DNA of 64,000 nucleotides from an uncultured Ignatzschineria sp. GTDB taxonomy: Bacteria > Pseudomonadota > Gammaproteobacteria > Cardiobacteriales > Wohlfahrtiimonadaceae. Position numbers and translations under genes: made by a program. Under the pieces are notes generated by a model, which was given only the letters and a program-made list of their open reading frames with translations, was not told the DNA's origin and searched no databases. This document shows positions 26,032 to 36,490 of the stretch, one piece after another. Location: NCBI GenBank assembly GCA_945639195.1, contig CALZEE010000005.1, positions 62,001 to 126,000 on the forward strand, written 5' to 3'. The stretch's first letter is position 1, and every line of letters starts with the position of its first letter.

Positions 26032-27291
26032 CTAGTTATGATTAGCGACCGCTTGTAAACATTCCCCAAGGATCGTAAGCCCCTCATCTAATAAAGCGGG
26101 TTCGATCGTCAGCGGTGCGAGCAAGCGGATGATGCTACGATATTTGCCACTAGGCATTAACAGTAATCCTCGCTCTCTTGCAAGGGTTAATACTTGTGTT
26201 AGTTCTGCCGTTCCCGGCATTCCTTCTGGCGTGAGCAGTTCGATCCCACGCATCGCACCTACGCCCGTTAATTTCCCGACAATCGATAAATTCATCGATT
26301 TCCACTTGGCATAATGCACCTCAACCATCTGGGCATATTGCGCACCCCAAACAGGCAGATGTTTCTCATCTTGCATCACATCAATAGTGGCTAAAGCAGC
26401 AGCACAGGCAACAGGATTGCCGGAGAATGTCCCTCCTAAACTTCCTTTAGGAAGATTGTTGAGGTATTTTTCACGTCCCATCACCGCCCCTAATGGCAAA
26501 CCGCCGGCGATACTTTTAGCAAGGAGCAATAAATCAGGCTCAACGCCGAGTTGTTCAAATCCGAAACGCTTGCCCGTTCGACCAAAACCAGATTGAATCT
26601 CATCAAATACCAGTAAAATTCCGTGTTCATCACAAAATGCACGTAAGTAGCGCGCAAATTCAGGATCTAAAAACTGAAATCCCCCATCGCCCTGAACGGG
26701 TTCAACAATAATACATGCCAGCTCTTTTGCATCGATCTCCACTGCCATCAATCGATCTAATGCCGCAATCGCTTCCTGACAACTAACATCTCCATCAATA
26801 CTCGGAAAGGGAATATGGTAAACCGGTCCCGGCAGTGCGCCGATTCCTTGTTTATAAGGCGCAACTTTTCCATTCAAATTTAAGGCGGCTAAGGTTCTGC
26901 CATGAAAGGCATTATCAAAAGCAACAACGCCCGTTCGCTTTGTTTGAAAGCGGGCAATCTTCAACGCGTTTTCTGTCGCTTCCGCCCCACAGTTCGTCAA
27001 CATGCCCATCATAGGTTCACGCGTAGGAATAAAGTCAGAGAGCGCCTGCATCAACGCTTCATAAGGTCGATGAGGAACCGCATTAAAAGCATAATGCGTG
27101 AGCTTTTGCGTTTGATCGATCACAGCAGCGACAATCTCAGGATGGCAATGTCCTAAATTTAAGACACCAATTCCCCCAATAAAATCGATATAAGATCGCC
27201 CCTCTTCATCCCATACAGTCGCATTCTTACCATGCGAAAGAACCAACGGATGGACAATCGATAAAGCAGACGTCACGCGAGATTGAGTCAT
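26032..27291 (-). CDS. Class III aminotransferase, GabT-like, probable 2-aminoadipate aminotransferase
   Basis: A fold-type I PLP enzyme of 419 residues. Visible motifs are TNCGAEATENALKIAR (phosphate-binding), the PLP-contact VFDEIQSGFGRTG and the catalytic lysine in LLLLAKSIAGGLPLGAV. It resembles 4-aminobutyrate aminotransferases. In Pseudomonas putida a GabT-like enzyme transaminates 2-aminoadipate to 2-oxoadipate, which HglS then consumes. The adjacent hglS here makes that assignment more likely than GABA. No succinate-semialdehyde dehydrogenase (gabD) is nearby. Specificity is an inference from context. Confidence 0.85.
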   Translation of the reverse strand: MTQSRVTSALSIVHPLVLSHGKNATVWDEEGRSYIDFIGGIGVLNLGHCHPEIVAAVIDQTQKLTHYAFNAVPHRPYEALMQALSDFIPTREPMMGMLTNCGAEATENALKIARFQTKRTGVVAFDNAFHGRTLAALNLNGKVAPYKQGIGALPGPVYHIPFPSIDGDVSCQEAIAALDRLMAVEIDAKELACIIVEPVQGDGGFQFLDPEFARYLRAFCDEHGILLVFDEIQSGFGRTGKRFGFEQLGVEPDLLLLAKSIAGGLPLGAVMGREKYLNNLPKGSLGGTFSGNPVACAAALATIDVMQDEKHLPVWGAQYAQMVEVHYAKWKSMNLSIVGKLTGVGAMRGIELLTPEGMPGTAELTQVLTLARERGLLLMPSGKYRSIIRLLAPLTIEPALLDEGLTILGECLQAVANHN

Positions 27292-27522
27292 AAATAAAGC
27301 TCCTTATAGTGCGCCCCATTGATATCAATAGAATCACGGGACGTGATCTGATGTTAGTATCGCCAAACGCCCTCTTTTAACGCTCGCCGGCAATTTATAT
27401 CAAAGCAAAACCACTCAGGATGTACAAAGGAAAAAAATTGAGGAGGTAATTCCTTTTTTTCTACCGCCTCAATAACTCCGGCAATTGTCACGAACTCTCT
27501 CAAATGACAAACCTTATAACCA

Positions 27523-27552
27523 TAAAAAAACGCCATCAATTTATGATGGCGT
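27523..27552 (-). terminator. Terminator of the AhpD-like gene
   Basis: Stem ACGCCATCA/TGATGGCGT is followed on the minus strand by seven T, 45 bp after the stop at 27597. Confidence 0.85.
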
Positions 27553-27596
27553 TTTGCATGAAACGTGGCGGGGAGTGAAATCCCGCGTTAATAATC

Positions 27597-28139
27597 TTAT
27601 ACTAAATCTACTGCCGGGAAATCAATCGCTGGATCAACAATATTATTAACCCAATTCGTGAAACTATTCATTGCCGTAAATAATGTAATTTGCACGATTT
27701 CTGCTTCCGTAATGCCGGCATTTTTTGCCGCCGCCAACGTTTCAGCGGAGACCTTTCCACGATTTCTCACGATTTCCAAAGCAACATTAATAATCGCTTG
27801 GTCTTTTGGATCATCGCTCAACCCTTTTTGGGCTTGTACACATGCCTCTTTCGTCAATCCTGCCATCTTTGTCGCTGAGAAAGTATGACCACTAACGCAG
27901 TAGTGACAGCCATTTTCATTCCCTACCGCAAGCGCGATAAGCTCTTGTGCTTTTTTAGAGAGTGATGTGAGTTTAACCGCATTTTCTTGCATGGCTAAAA
28001 AGGCCGTTAAGCTTGCGCCATCAATTCCCAGTGCCCCGAAGAAGTTTGGAACCATGCCATATTTAGCTTTTACACCCGCTAAAATTGGCTTCGCTAATTC
28101 ATCGGCATTGTCTGGAGTCACTAATTTAAAATCATACAT
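27597..28139 (-). CDS. AhpD-like / carboxymuconolactone decarboxylase family peroxidase
   Basis: The 180-residue all-helical protein has the AhpD-type active-site CHYCVSGHTFSA (Cys-x-x-Cys with the downstream His, about residues 82-90) and the flanking helix SLSKKAQELIALAVGNENG. The family reduces alkyl hydroperoxides or works as a disulfide reductase partner. No ahpC is adjacent. The tail FTNWVNNIVDPAIDFP is typical of the stand-alone subgroup. Physiological substrate unknown. Confidence 0.88.
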   Translation of the reverse strand: MYDFKLVTPDNADELAKPILAGVKAKYGMVPNFFGALGIDGASLTAFLAMQENAVKLTSLSKKAQELIALAVGNENGCHYCVSGHTFSATKMAGLTKEACVQAQKGLSDDPKDQAIINVALEIVRNRGKVSAETLAAAKNAGITEAEIVQITLFTAMNSFTNWVNNIVDPAIDFPAVDLV

Positions 28140-28440
28140 GTTTTATTCCCTCTGCTGCTGTTTTGCAGTCTGCTTTCTTATCTGTTTTAGAACAATCGAT
28201 CTGAGGTCTCATAACCGTTCTTTATCACACCATGATGAAAAACAATCTGACCGCATTATTTAAGACCGATTACCACCAATGATACGTATCATAACTTACA
28301 ATATAGATTATAACAATATATAAGATAGTTAATCGTGCGATCTTCGTCATAAAAGTCGAATTGAGCCTTTTAGGATAAAAGCATGCCGGAATAATGGGGT
28401 TTATTTTGTATAATTTATGGGCTTTCTTGCCAGAAGTGAA
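28140..28440. other. Intergenic region upstream of adk and the AhpD-like gene
   Basis: AT-rich divergent promoter region. It has a TATAAT at 28409-28414 on the plus strand. No open frame with a ribosome binding site or RNA gene was recognised. Confidence 0.4.
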
Positions 28441-28469
28441 TTGAGCGCATTAGGGGAAGCGTGTATGAT
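28441..28469 (+). promoter_or_regulatory. Promoter upstream of adk
   Basis: TTGAGC (-35) and TATGAT (-10) are separated by 17 bases. They are followed by a small 5' UTR hairpin (AATCTGC/GCAGATT, 28487-28506) and the ribosome binding site GGAGAG. Confidence 0.55.
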
Positions 28470-28534
28470 AAAAGATAGTTATCAAGCAAATCTGCGTTTT
28501 GGCAGATTGTATTAACCTTAGGAGAGAGTAATTT

Positions 28535-29086
28535 ATGCGTATCGTCCTGCTTGGCGCACCTGGATCTGGGAAAGGAACCCAGGCCGAAAATATTGTTAAA
28601 AAATTTGGAATCACGCACCTTTCAACAGGGGACATGCTCCGTGCTGAAGTGAGCGAAGGTACCCCACTTGGTCTTGAAGCTAAAAAAATCATGGATGAGG
28701 GTAAACTCGTTTCTGATGAAATCGTTCTTGGTATGGTTAAAAACCACATCTTAAAAGCTGAGAATGGCTTCTTATTAGACGGATTCCCAAGAAACATTAA
28801 TCAGGCTGAGCAACTCGATAAGCTTCTTGATGAGATCAACATGCCCATTGAGAAAGTAATCAACTTCGATGTGCCTTTTGAAGTCATTAAAGAGCGTCTT
28901 AAATCACGTGGTCGTTCTGATGACAACGAAGAGACAATTCTCAAACGCCGTAAAGTGTTTGAAGAAGAGACATTCCCATTGATCGACTACTTTGTACTTC
29001 AAGGTAAGCTCAAAACTGTGAATGGCCATGGCGATATCAATGAAATCAGCCAAGAGATCTTCAAAGTGATTGATCCTTCACTCTAA
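28535..29086 (+). CDS. adk: Adenylate kinase, short form
   Basis: Adk interconverts ATP + AMP and 2 ADP in the cytoplasm. The P-loop GAPGSGKGTQ, AMP-binding STGDMLR and GFLLDGFPRN, and the catalytic arginines in SRGRSDDNEETILKRR are intact. At 183 residues it is the short type: the LID insertion of E. coli Adk (214 residues) is reduced to a few residues at RGRSDDNEE. It has its own promoter and terminator. Confidence 0.96.
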   Translation: MRIVLLGAPGSGKGTQAENIVKKFGITHLSTGDMLRAEVSEGTPLGLEAKKIMDEGKLVSDEIVLGMVKNHILKAENGFLLDGFPRNINQAEQLDKLLDEINMPIEKVINFDVPFEVIKERLKSRGRSDDNEETILKRRKVFEEETFPLIDYFVLQGKLKTVNGHGDINEISQEIFKVIDPSL

Positions 29087-29155
29087 GCACATCAATATTG
29101 AGCACCGTATCTTCATTAATATGTGTTCAATAACGTCTTTATAGACGATGATAAG

Positions 29156-29187
29156 AAGGCTACCGGCAATGCTCGTAGCCTTTTTTC
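29156..29187 (+). terminator. Terminator of adk
   Basis: Stem AAGGCTAC/GTAGCCTT with an 11-base loop containing CCGGCAAT, followed by a T-run. It also rules out a start codon upstream of 29204 for the next gene. Confidence 0.85.
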
Positions 29188-29203
29188 CTATCATGGAGAT
29201 TTT

Positions 29204-29905
29204 ATGAAACGAAATTTAGTCTGGATTCTTAGCGTTATCCTCTTCATTACTGTCTTTGCCTACTTCGCGCACCCTCTCTTTATGCCCCCGAAGCAAGGCA
29301 ATGTAAAAACAGAACCTTTCTGGATTGTTGAGTCGAGTCCTGATCGTTTAAGCGTCTTTACCTTAACGCTTAACGAATCTAAGCTTGAAGAGCTCGTTTT
29401 TGTATTAGGTAATCGCCTGAGCCTATCGATCTTTATTGATAAAGAGGGAAAACAATTAGAAGGCTATATACGCGAAACACATGTAGGAGGGATTACTGCA
29501 AGGATTCCTTTCACATTGCGCACAACCCCTGCACAACTCGAAGAGATTATGCCCCTCTTAACACCGAGTAAAAAATCAACCACTAAACGCACGATCTTTG
29601 AAATCCCCGAAGAATATCATCCGCGCTTTTATGACAATATTGTCGATACGATTGCCTTTATTCCAATGGCAGTAAGCCTTGATGATGCAGTCATTCGTGG
29701 ACGCTTTGGTGATAATCCAACGATTCTCAAAGAAGAGAAGAATGGTGTAATTCATTATCTCTACCCTGAGAAAGGCATTGATATCTCACTCGATGCGACT
29801 GGTGAATTCCGTTCGATTGTGCAGTATGTAACACCTAATGAATTTGAAGAGCGCATTATGACACCGCTATTATTGAGCCAAGAAGCAGAAGAAACTGCAC
29901 AATAA
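29204..29905 (+). CDS. Membrane-anchored periplasmic protein, function unknown
   Basis: The 233-residue product begins MKRNLVWILSVILFITVFAYF, a single N-terminal membrane anchor or uncleaved signal. A largely beta-type soluble domain follows (for example RLSLSIFIDKEGKQLEGYI and GITARIPFTLRTTPAQLEEIM). The start is set by the ribosome binding site GGAGA seven bases before the ATG and by the adk terminator just upstream. I do not recognise a family. The pattern ARIPF...TTPAQLEEIMPLL and GVIHYLYPEKGIDISLD may be diagnostic for a search. It is monocistronic with its own terminator. Confidence 0.75.
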   Translation: MKRNLVWILSVILFITVFAYFAHPLFMPPKQGNVKTEPFWIVESSPDRLSVFTLTLNESKLEELVFVLGNRLSLSIFIDKEGKQLEGYIRETHVGGITARIPFTLRTTPAQLEEIMPLLTPSKKSTTKRTIFEIPEEYHPRFYDNIVDTIAFIPMAVSLDDAVIRGRFGDNPTILKEEKNGVIHYLYPEKGIDISLDATGEFRSIVQYVTPNEFEERIMTPLLLSQEAEETAQ

Positions 29906-29935
29906 TCGTATTATTCTAAATATTCTGTAGATCAC

Positions 29936-29970
29936 AAAAGCGCCTTAAGTACGCTCTTAAGGCGCTTTTT
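29936..29970 (+). terminator. Terminator after the unknown membrane-anchored protein
   Basis: Stem AAGCGCCTTAAG/CTTAAGGCGCTT with a six-base loop and a T-run. Confidence 0.9.
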
Positions 29971-30088
29971 CATGCTGTTTATTGATCAAATGGCGGCAAT
30001 CTCAGCAATGCCGGCGAGTAGCTTCGAACTTTTTTCATTCCCTCAATATTACTTCTGCTGATGAAGGGCAATGATCTAAACCTTCGCT

Positions 30089-30829
30089 CTACTGCGTGAT
30101 TTTATTAATGATGTAACTCGCAGCTAACATCCCCATTGTCGCGGTGACAGTAATGATTGAGCCGTATCCTTGGCAATTGAGCCCGCCACTCGCATTTTTC
30201 TTCGCTTGACTGTTCTCTTTACTAAACACAATCGGAACCCCTGCTTTTTTAGTGTGATCGGGGAAGTGATAATCTTTACGTAATAATGCCTTTAAACGTG
30301 CACATAACGGATCATGAAACGTTGCATTAAGATCATCAATCATCAGATCCTCTGCTTTCGTCTTCCCTCCGGCCGCACCCGTTGTAATAATCTTATAGCG
30401 ATGACGCTTAGCATAAGCAATTAATGCCGCCTTCACACGAACTTCATCCATTGCATCCAAAATCCAGCTATTTTCACGGGGATGCGTTAAATATTCCGAC
30501 AAATTCTCAATCGTCAGGAAATCCTCAACAAGAACTACCTCACAACGGTCATTAATCTCCATAATACGCGACTTCATCGCCTCAACCTTGGATTCCCCTA
30601 CGGTAGAGCTTAACGCGTGTATTTGACGGTTAATATTACTCTCAGCAATATTATCAAGATCAATGAGGGTGAGTTTACCAATACCACTACGTGCTAAGGC
30701 TTCTACTGCCCAAGAACCAACGCCACCAATACCGATCACAACGACATGGCTCGCTTCTAGCTTCTGGAGTCCTGCTTCACCATAAAGACGGCTGAGCGTT
30801 GAAAATCGACGTTCATAATCTTGCTTCAT
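30089..30829 (-). CDS. tcdA: tRNA threonylcarbamoyladenosine dehydratase TcdA (CsdL)
   Basis: TcdA is an E1-like ATP-dependent enzyme that dehydrates t6A37 to cyclic ct6A in tRNA. The nucleotide-binding GIGGVGSWAVEALARSGIGKLTLIDLDNI, the NINRQIHA loop and the adenylation region SWILDAMDEV are visible. At the C-terminus a hydrophobic segment follows the conserved GSIITVTATMGMLAA. I use the ATG at 30829 (MKQDYERRFSTLSRLYG, 246 residues). The longer frame would start with TTG and adds only seven residues. Confidence 0.95.
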   Translation of the reverse strand: MKQDYERRFSTLSRLYGEAGLQKLEASHVVVIGIGGVGSWAVEALARSGIGKLTLIDLDNIAESNINRQIHALSSTVGESKVEAMKSRIMEINDRCEVVLVEDFLTIENLSEYLTHPRENSWILDAMDEVRVKAALIAYAKRHRYKIITTGAAGGKTKAEDLMIDDLNATFHDPLCARLKALLRKDYHFPDHTKKAGVPIVFSKENSQAKKNASGGLNCQGYGSIITVTATMGMLAASYIINKITQ

Positions 30830-30953
30830 TAATCGCTTGTTCCTTTTCAATTCGGCAAATCGTACGATGCCAATTCCTGATCTCTAATCCAATCTACCGG
30901 TTGCCCTAAAGACTTATTTTCCGGCCTGCTTTGAATGCGCTATTTTACACGCA

Positions 30954-30983
30954 TAAAAAAAGAGGCACAATCAATGCGCCTCT
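30954..30983 (-). terminator. Terminator of sodB
   Basis: On the minus strand GAGGCGCA pairs with TGTGCCTC (one G-U), followed by seven T. It lies 56 bp after the sodB stop. A TGCCGGCA palindrome follows at 30996-31003, between the hairpin and the gene. Confidence 0.8.
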
Positions 30984-31038
30984 CTTTCGTTGATTTGCCG
31001 GCATTTAATAATACCTGTAAATCAATGATCCTTGTAAC

Positions 31039-31617
31039 TTACGCTAAACGCTCGTTTACTTTATCCCAGTTAATAAGCGCCCAGAAGTTTTCTAAGTAGT
31101 TAGGACGGCTATTACGGTAATCGATATAGTAAGCATGTTCCCAAACGTCACATGTTAAAAGTGGTGTTTGACCAGCTGTTAACGGTGTTGCTGCGTTTGA
31201 AGTTGAAGCAAGATCAATTGATCCATCAGCATTTTTCACTAACCATGCCCAACCTGCACCAAAGGTACCGACTGCACATTTATCAAAAGCTTCTTGGAAT
31301 GCTTCGAAAGAACCCCATTTTTTATTGATCTCTTCAGCAATTTTACCAGTTGCTGCACCGCCGCCTTGTGGCTTGAGTGATTCCCAATAGAAAGTATGGT
31401 TCCAAACTTGCGCTGCGTTGTTGAACATTGGACCTGAAGATTTAAGAATGATCTCTTCAAGCGTTGCGTTCTCAAACTCAGTACCTTTAATAAGGGTATT
31501 TAAAGTATTTACATAAGTTTGATGATGTTTGCCGTAATGATATTCTAAAGTTTCTTTAGAGATATGTGGTGCAAGAGCATCGATTGCATAAGGTAATTTT
31601 GGTAATTCAAATGACAT
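31039..31617 (-). CDS. sodB: Superoxide dismutase [Fe]
   Basis: SodB converts superoxide to hydrogen peroxide and oxygen in the cytoplasm. The metal ligands are in [13 protein letters not shown] (His), [10 protein letters not shown] (His) and [15 protein letters not shown] (Asp, His). The residues [11 protein letters not shown] and FGAGWAWL fit the Fe-type subgroup. I place the start at [13 protein letters not shown] (ATG at 31617) because GGAGGAA precedes it, giving 192 residues as in E. coli SodB (193). The 16-residue extension in the longer frame lacks homology. Confidence 0.96.
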   Translation of the reverse strand: MSFELPKLPYAIDALAPHISKETLEYHYGKHHQTYVNTLNTLIKGTEFENATLEEIILKSSGPMFNNAAQVWNHTFYWESLKPQGGGAATGKIAEEINKKWGSFEAFQEAFDKCAVGTFGAGWAWLVKNADGSIDLASTSNAATPLTAGQTPLLTCDVWEHAYYIDYRNSRPNYLENFWALINWDKVNERLA

Positions 31618-31784
31618 ACGCTTCCTCCAGTCAAATACTGATTTAGATAAAAAGTTCCTACTCAATTTTAGGCTTTATCGTGATCTAACACAAGTTATAC
31701 CCTTATTGTTTCAGTAACTCCGTATTTTCGCTTCACTTTTTCTTAAGGGGATTTCAATGAATCCTCTCTTAAAAAGAAAATAGC

Positions 31785-32228
31785 TTATTTTCCAGCTTGT
31801 CTCGCTTCGATCGTTTTAGAAATTTTATCTAAAACACCATTTACGTAACGATGACTTCCCTCTGCCCCAAATTGCTTCGCAAGTTCAACGGCTTCGTTGA
31901 TGACAGATTTATAAGGAATATCTAATTGGCTTTGGAGCTCATAAGCCCCCAACCATAAGATTGCACGCTCAATCGGGTCAACTTGTTCGATATCACGATC
32001 TAAGAAAGGCGAGATAACATCGTTAAGCTCTGCTCTTTTTTGCGTGATGTTTTGTAATAATTCATGGAAATATTCGCTATTGGCTTCTGCGAACTTCTCA
32101 TTATCGGCCATATTTGCACTGAGTTCACTTAAAGAGCTCTGCGCCATTTGCCACTGATAGAGTGCTTGAATTAAGAAAAATCTTGCTGATTTTCTTGATG
32201 CGATGAGTTTTCGTTTTGAAACAGACAC
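31785..32228 (-). CDS. nusB: Transcription antitermination factor NusB
   Basis: NusB binds boxA RNA together with NusE (S10) and promotes rRNA antitermination. The 147-residue all-helical protein shows ARFFLIQALYQWQM, IERAILWLGAYELQ and the conserved VINEAVELAKQFGAEGSHRYVNGVLDKI. Usually nusB follows ribH/ribE; here it lies 86 bp beyond rpoC, after a terminator, with no riboflavin genes nearby. Confidence 0.95.
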   Translation of the reverse strand: MSVSKRKLIASRKSARFFLIQALYQWQMAQSSLSELSANMADNEKFAEANSEYFHELLQNITQKRAELNDVISPFLDRDIEQVDPIERAILWLGAYELQSQLDIPYKSVINEAVELAKQFGAEGSHRYVNGVLDKISKTIEARQAGK

Positions 32229-32250
32229 GCTATTTTTCCTCTCGATTTTG

Positions 32251-32282
32251 AAATGAGAAAGCGCTCCACTAAAGGAGCGCTT
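32251..32282 (-). terminator. Terminator after rpoC
   Basis: A perfect 9-bp stem AAGCGCTCC/GGAGCGCTT with a six-base loop, followed on the minus strand by TTTCTCATTT. It lies between the rpoC stop and the nusB start. Confidence 0.8.
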
Positions 32283-32314
32283 CTTCGATTAGTCAATTAA
32301 TCAACTGACTCGAT

Positions 32315-35300
32315 CTATTTTGCAGCGTTACGACGCTCTTCATGATAAATAAGACCCGTTCCTGCAGGGATTAAGCGTCCCACAATAACGTTCTCTTTAA
32401 GACCACGGAGGTGATCTTTCAATCCACGAATCGAAGCATCAGTTAACACACGTGTTGTCTCCTGGAACGATGCCGCTGAGATGAAGCTGTCAGTTGCAAG
32501 AGATGCTTTCGTGATACCAAGAAGAACAGGCTGATAAGTTGCAGGAACTTTACCTTCTGCTTCTAAGCGCTCATTCTCTTCAAGCACTGATACATATTCA
32601 GCTTGCTCACCTTTGATGAACGTACTGTCATTTGCATCAAGAATCTCAACTTTACGAAGCATTTGACGAACAATAACTTCGATATGTTTATCAGAGATTT
32701 TAACCCCTTGTAAGCGATAAACGTCTTGAATCTCTTTTACGAGGTAAGCCGTTAACTCTTTAACACCAAGAAGACGAAGAATGTCGTGAGCACTTAACTC
32801 ACCATCAACGATGATCTCACCCTTCTCAACCGTTTCCCCTTCAAACACGTTCACATGACGCCATTTTGGAATAAGCTCTTCATGTGCAATACCATCAGTA
32901 TCAGTGATGATAAGACGTTGTTTGCTCATTGTTTCTCGACCGAAGCTCACGATACCTGTTTTTTCAGCAAGAATTGCTGCTTCTTTAGGACGTCTTGCTT
33001 CAAAGAGGTCAGCAACGCGTGGGAGACCCCCGGTAATATCACGTGTTTTCGATGATTCTTGTGGAATACGTGCAAGTGGATCACCCATTGATACAACGTC
33101 GCCATCATTTAAGTTAAGAATCGCCCCAACAGGAAGTGTATACATTGCTGTTACATCTGTTCCTGGAATGTTGAGTTCGTTACCCGCTTCATCCACAACA
33201 CAGATAGAAGGACGTTTACCGCCTGTATTACGTTGTTTAGAGTCAAGAACGATAAGGTTCGAAAGACCTGTAATATCATCCGTTTGTTTCTGAACGTTGA
33301 TGTTCTCTTCAAAGTCAACAAACTTAAGATGACCTGAAACTTCAACGATAACAGGAATTGTATGCGGATCCCATGTTGCTACGATATCACCTACTTCTAC
33401 GCTACCACCTTCGTCAATAACGATAGTTGCCCCGTAAGGAACTTTATAGCGCTCACGGTTACGACCAAATTCATCCATGATGATGAGTTCGCCCGAACGA
33501 GAGATTGAAACAAGGTTGTTATCTTTGTTACGTACAGTTTTCATACGAACAAGTTTAAGAGTACCCTTCGTTTTAACCTGAACGTTAGAAACTGCTGCAG
33601 AACCTGATGCCGCTCCCCCGATATGGAACGTACGCATCGTTAACTGTGTACCTGGTTCCCCGATTGATTGTGCAGCGATAACGCCCACAGACTCACCTGG
33701 GTTAACAAGGTGACCACGACCAAGGTCGCGACCATAACATTTTGCACAAAGACCATGACGGTTCTTACAAGTAATTGCTGAACGAGCGATAAGCTCATCC
33801 ACACCCTTCTCATCAAGAAGCTCAACAGCTGCTTCATCAAGAAGAGTTCCTGCTGGGAAGAGAACTTCTTCTGTTCCAGGAATATACACGTCTTGAGCAA
33901 CAACAAGTCCTAATACGCGATCGCTCAATGGTTCAACAATATCCCCACCTTCTACGATTGGCGTCATAAGAAGACCATCTGTCGTACCACAATCTTCGCT
34001 CACAATCACTAAGTCTTGTGCAACGTCAACGAGACGACGGGTTAAGTAACCTGAGTTCGCTGTTTTAAGTGCGGTATCCGCAAGACCCTTACGAGCACCA
34101 TGCGTTGATACGAAGTACTGAAGAACGTCTAGACCTTCACGGAAGTTTGCCGTGATTGGTGTTTCGATGATCGAACCATCTGGTTTCGCCATCAATCCAC
34201 GCATCCCTGCAAGCTGACGAATCTGAGCGGCACTACCACGCGCTCCTGAGTCTGCCATCATGAAGATTGAGTTGAAGGAGATTTGATCCACTTCTTTGCC
34301 AGTCGTTTTATCAATTACACGATCTTTACCGAGGTTGCTCATCATTGTTTTCGCAACTTCTTCGTTCGTACGTGACCAAATATCGATCACTTTATTGTAA
34401 CGCTCACCATTTGTTACAAGACCTTGTGAATACTGTAACTGAACTTCTTTTACTTCAGCTTCAGCACGTTCAATGATCTCTTCTTTTTGTGGTGGAATCA
34501 CCATGTCTTCGTAACCAACAGATGATCCTGAACGCATTGCGTAGTAGAACCCTGTGTACATCAATTTATCTGCGAAGATAACTGTGTCTTTAAGGCCTAA
34601 ACGACGATAGCAATGATTGATTAAGTTAGAGATCTCACGTTTTGTAAGAACTTTGTTAATCAATGCAAATGGTAAACCTTCAGGAAGAAGATCCGTTAAG
34701 AGGATACGACCCACTGTTGATTCAACACGGCGATATACTTCACCTTCATGTACTGCTTCTTCTTCAAACATTGAAATTGGAAGACGTACAGAAATTTTCG
34801 CATGAACATCAAGCTCTTTAAGCACGTATGCACGATGAACTTCCGCTGTATCTGTAAATACGCGACCTTCACCTTTAGCATTGATGCGCTCACGCGTCAT
34901 GTAGTAAAGACCTAATACAACGTCCTGTGACGGAACAATAATCGGCTCACCGTTTGCAGGTGAAAGAATATTGTTTGAAGACATCATGAGTGCACGTGCT
35001 TCAAGTTGTGATTCGATCGATAATGGAACGTGAACCGCCATCTGGTCACCATCGAAGTCCGCGTTGAATGCGGTACAAACGAGCGGGTGAAGCTGAATCG
35101 CTTTACCTTCGATTAATACTGGTTCAAACGCTTGGATACCGAGTCTGTGAAGGGTCGGTGCACGGTTCAAGAGAATTGGATGCTCTGTGATCACGTGTTC
35201 AAGGATATCCCAAACTTCTGGTACTTCACGCTCAACCATACGTTTCGCTGCTTTGATCGTTGTTGCGATACCGCGTTGGATCAATTGAGAGAAGATGAAT

Positions 35301-36430
35301 GGTTTGAAGAGCTCAAGCGCCATCTGTTTTGGTAAACCACACTGATGAAGACGAAGTGTTGGTCCAACCACGATTACAGAACGACCTGAGTAGTCAACAC
35401 GCTTACCAAGAAGGTTTTGACGGAAACGACCTTGTTTACCCTTGATCATATCTGCAAGTGATTTAAGCGGACGCTTATTCGCACCTGAGATCGCACGACC
35501 ACGACGGCCGTTATCAAGAAGTGAGTCTACTGACTCTTGAAGCATACGTTTTTCGTTACGAACAATAATGTCCGGTGCTTCAAGTTCAAGAAGACGGAGT
35601 AAACGGTTGTTACGGTTAATCACACGACGATAAAGGTCGTTAAGATCTGATGTCGCAAAACGACCACCATCAAGTGGAACGAGTGGACGTAAATCTGGTG
35701 GAAGAACCGGTAAATTTGTGAGGATCATCCACTCAGGTTTGTTACCTGACGCGATGAATGACTCAACGAGTTTAAGACGGTTTGAGAGACGCTTGAATTT
35801 TGTCTCTGAACGCGTTTCTTGAAGATCTTCACGTAATTGTGATGCTTCTTCTTCAAGATTGATCGCTTTAAGAAGTTCTAAAACAGCTTCAGCACCCATG
35901 CGCGCATCAAATTCATCGCCGTACTCTTCAATCGCATCTAAGAACTCTTCATCTGTTAATACTTGACCATGTTCAAACGGTGTTAAACCTGGTTCGATCA
36001 CTACAAATGATTCGAAATAGAGGATTTTCTCGATATCACGAAGCGTCATATCAAGAAGTAAACCGATACGGCTTGGGAGTGATTTCAAGTACCAAATGTG
36101 CGCAACAGGTGACGCAAGACCGATATGGCCCATGCGCTCACGACGTACATTTGAAAGCGTTACTTCAACGCCACACTTCTCACACACAACACCACGGTGT
36201 TTAAGGCGCTTATATTTACCACATAAGCACTCGTAATCTTTTACTGGTCCGAAGATCTTTGCACAGAAAAGACCATCACGCTCTGGTTTAAAGGTTCGAT
36301 AGTTAATTGTCTCTGGCTTTTTAACTTCACCATAAGACCAACTAAGAATTTTTTCAGGTGATGCAAGACCGATCTTGATCGCATCAAAACCACCTTTATC
36401 TTCATTCTTAAATAAATTTAATAAGTTCAT
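32315..36430 (-). CDS. rpoC: DNA-directed RNA polymerase subunit beta'
   Basis: This is the largest core subunit of RNA polymerase. The 1,371-residue sequence has the N-terminal zinc site [19 protein letters not shown], the absolutely conserved catalytic loop [12 protein letters not shown] (three Mg-binding Asp), the bridge-helix/trigger-loop region and the second zinc site [15 protein letters not shown]. The length is close to E. coli (1,407). The gene follows rpoB by 60 bp and ends the transcription unit, with no rpsL/rpsG (str operon) downstream. Confidence 0.99.
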   Translation of the reverse strand: MNLLNLFKNEDKGGFDAIKIGLASPEKILSWSYGEVKKPETINYRTFKPERDGLFCAKIFGPVKDYECLCGKYKRLKHRGVVCEKCGVEVTLSNVRRERMGHIGLASPVAHIWYLKSLPSRIGLLLDMTLRDIEKILYFESFVVIEPGLTPFEHGQVLTDEEFLDAIEEYGDEFDARMGAEAVLELLKAINLEEEASQLREDLQETRSETKFKRLSNRLKLVESFIASGNKPEWMILTNLPVLPPDLRPLVPLDGGRFATSDLNDLYRRVINRNNRLLRLLELEAPDIIVRNEKRMLQESVDSLLDNGRRGRAISGANKRPLKSLADMIKGKQGRFRQNLLGKRVDYSGRSVIVVGPTLRLHQCGLPKQMALELFKPFIFSQLIQRGIATTIKAAKRMVEREVPEVWDILEHVITEHPILLNRAPTLHRLGIQAFEPVLIEGKAIQLHPLVCTAFNADFDGDQMAVHVPLSIESQLEARALMMSSNNILSPANGEPIIVPSQDVVLGLYYMTRERINAKGEGRVFTDTAEVHRAYVLKELDVHAKISVRLPISMFEEEAVHEGEVYRRVESTVGRILLTDLLPEGLPFALINKVLTKREISNLINHCYRRLGLKDTVIFADKLMYTGFYYAMRSGSSVGYEDMVIPPQKEEIIERAEAEVKEVQLQYSQGLVTNGERYNKVIDIWSRTNEEVAKTMMSNLGKDRVIDKTTGKEVDQISFNSIFMMADSGARGSAAQIRQLAGMRGLMAKPDGSIIETPITANFREGLDVLQYFVSTHGARKGLADTALKTANSGYLTRRLVDVAQDLVIVSEDCGTTDGLLMTPIVEGGDIVEPLSDRVLGLVVAQDVYIPGTEEVLFPAGTLLDEAAVELLDEKGVDELIARSAITCKNRHGLCAKCYGRDLGRGHLVNPGESVGVIAAQSIGEPGTQLTMRTFHIGGAASGSAAVSNVQVKTKGTLKLVRMKTVRNKDNNLVSISRSGELIIMDEFGRNRERYKVPYGATIVIDEGGSVEVGDIVATWDPHTIPVIVEVSGHLKFVDFEENINVQKQTDDITGLSNLIVLDSKQRNTGGKRPSICVVDEAGNELNIPGTDVTAMYTLPVGAILNLNDGDVVSMGDPLARIPQESSKTRDITGGLPRVADLFEARRPKEAAILAEKTGIVSFGRETMSKQRLIITDTDGIAHEELIPKWRHVNVFEGETVEKGEIIVDGELSAHDILRLLGVKELTAYLVKEIQDVYRLQGVKISDKHIEVIVRQMLRKVEILDANDSTFIKGEQAEYVSVLEENERLEAEGKVPATYQPVLLGITKASLATDSFISAASFQETTRVLTDASIRGLKDHLRGLKENVIVGRLIPAGTGLIYHEERRNAAK

Positions 36431-36490
36431 TCGTTATCTTCCAATGTATATTTAAAGAAATGTCTCTATGAAACGGCAGGGAAAGGATGA

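Noticed and set aside
27354-27539. A 61-residue minus-strand open frame
   Set aside because: It overlaps the terminator of the AhpD-like gene, lacks a ribosome binding site and has no recognisable features.
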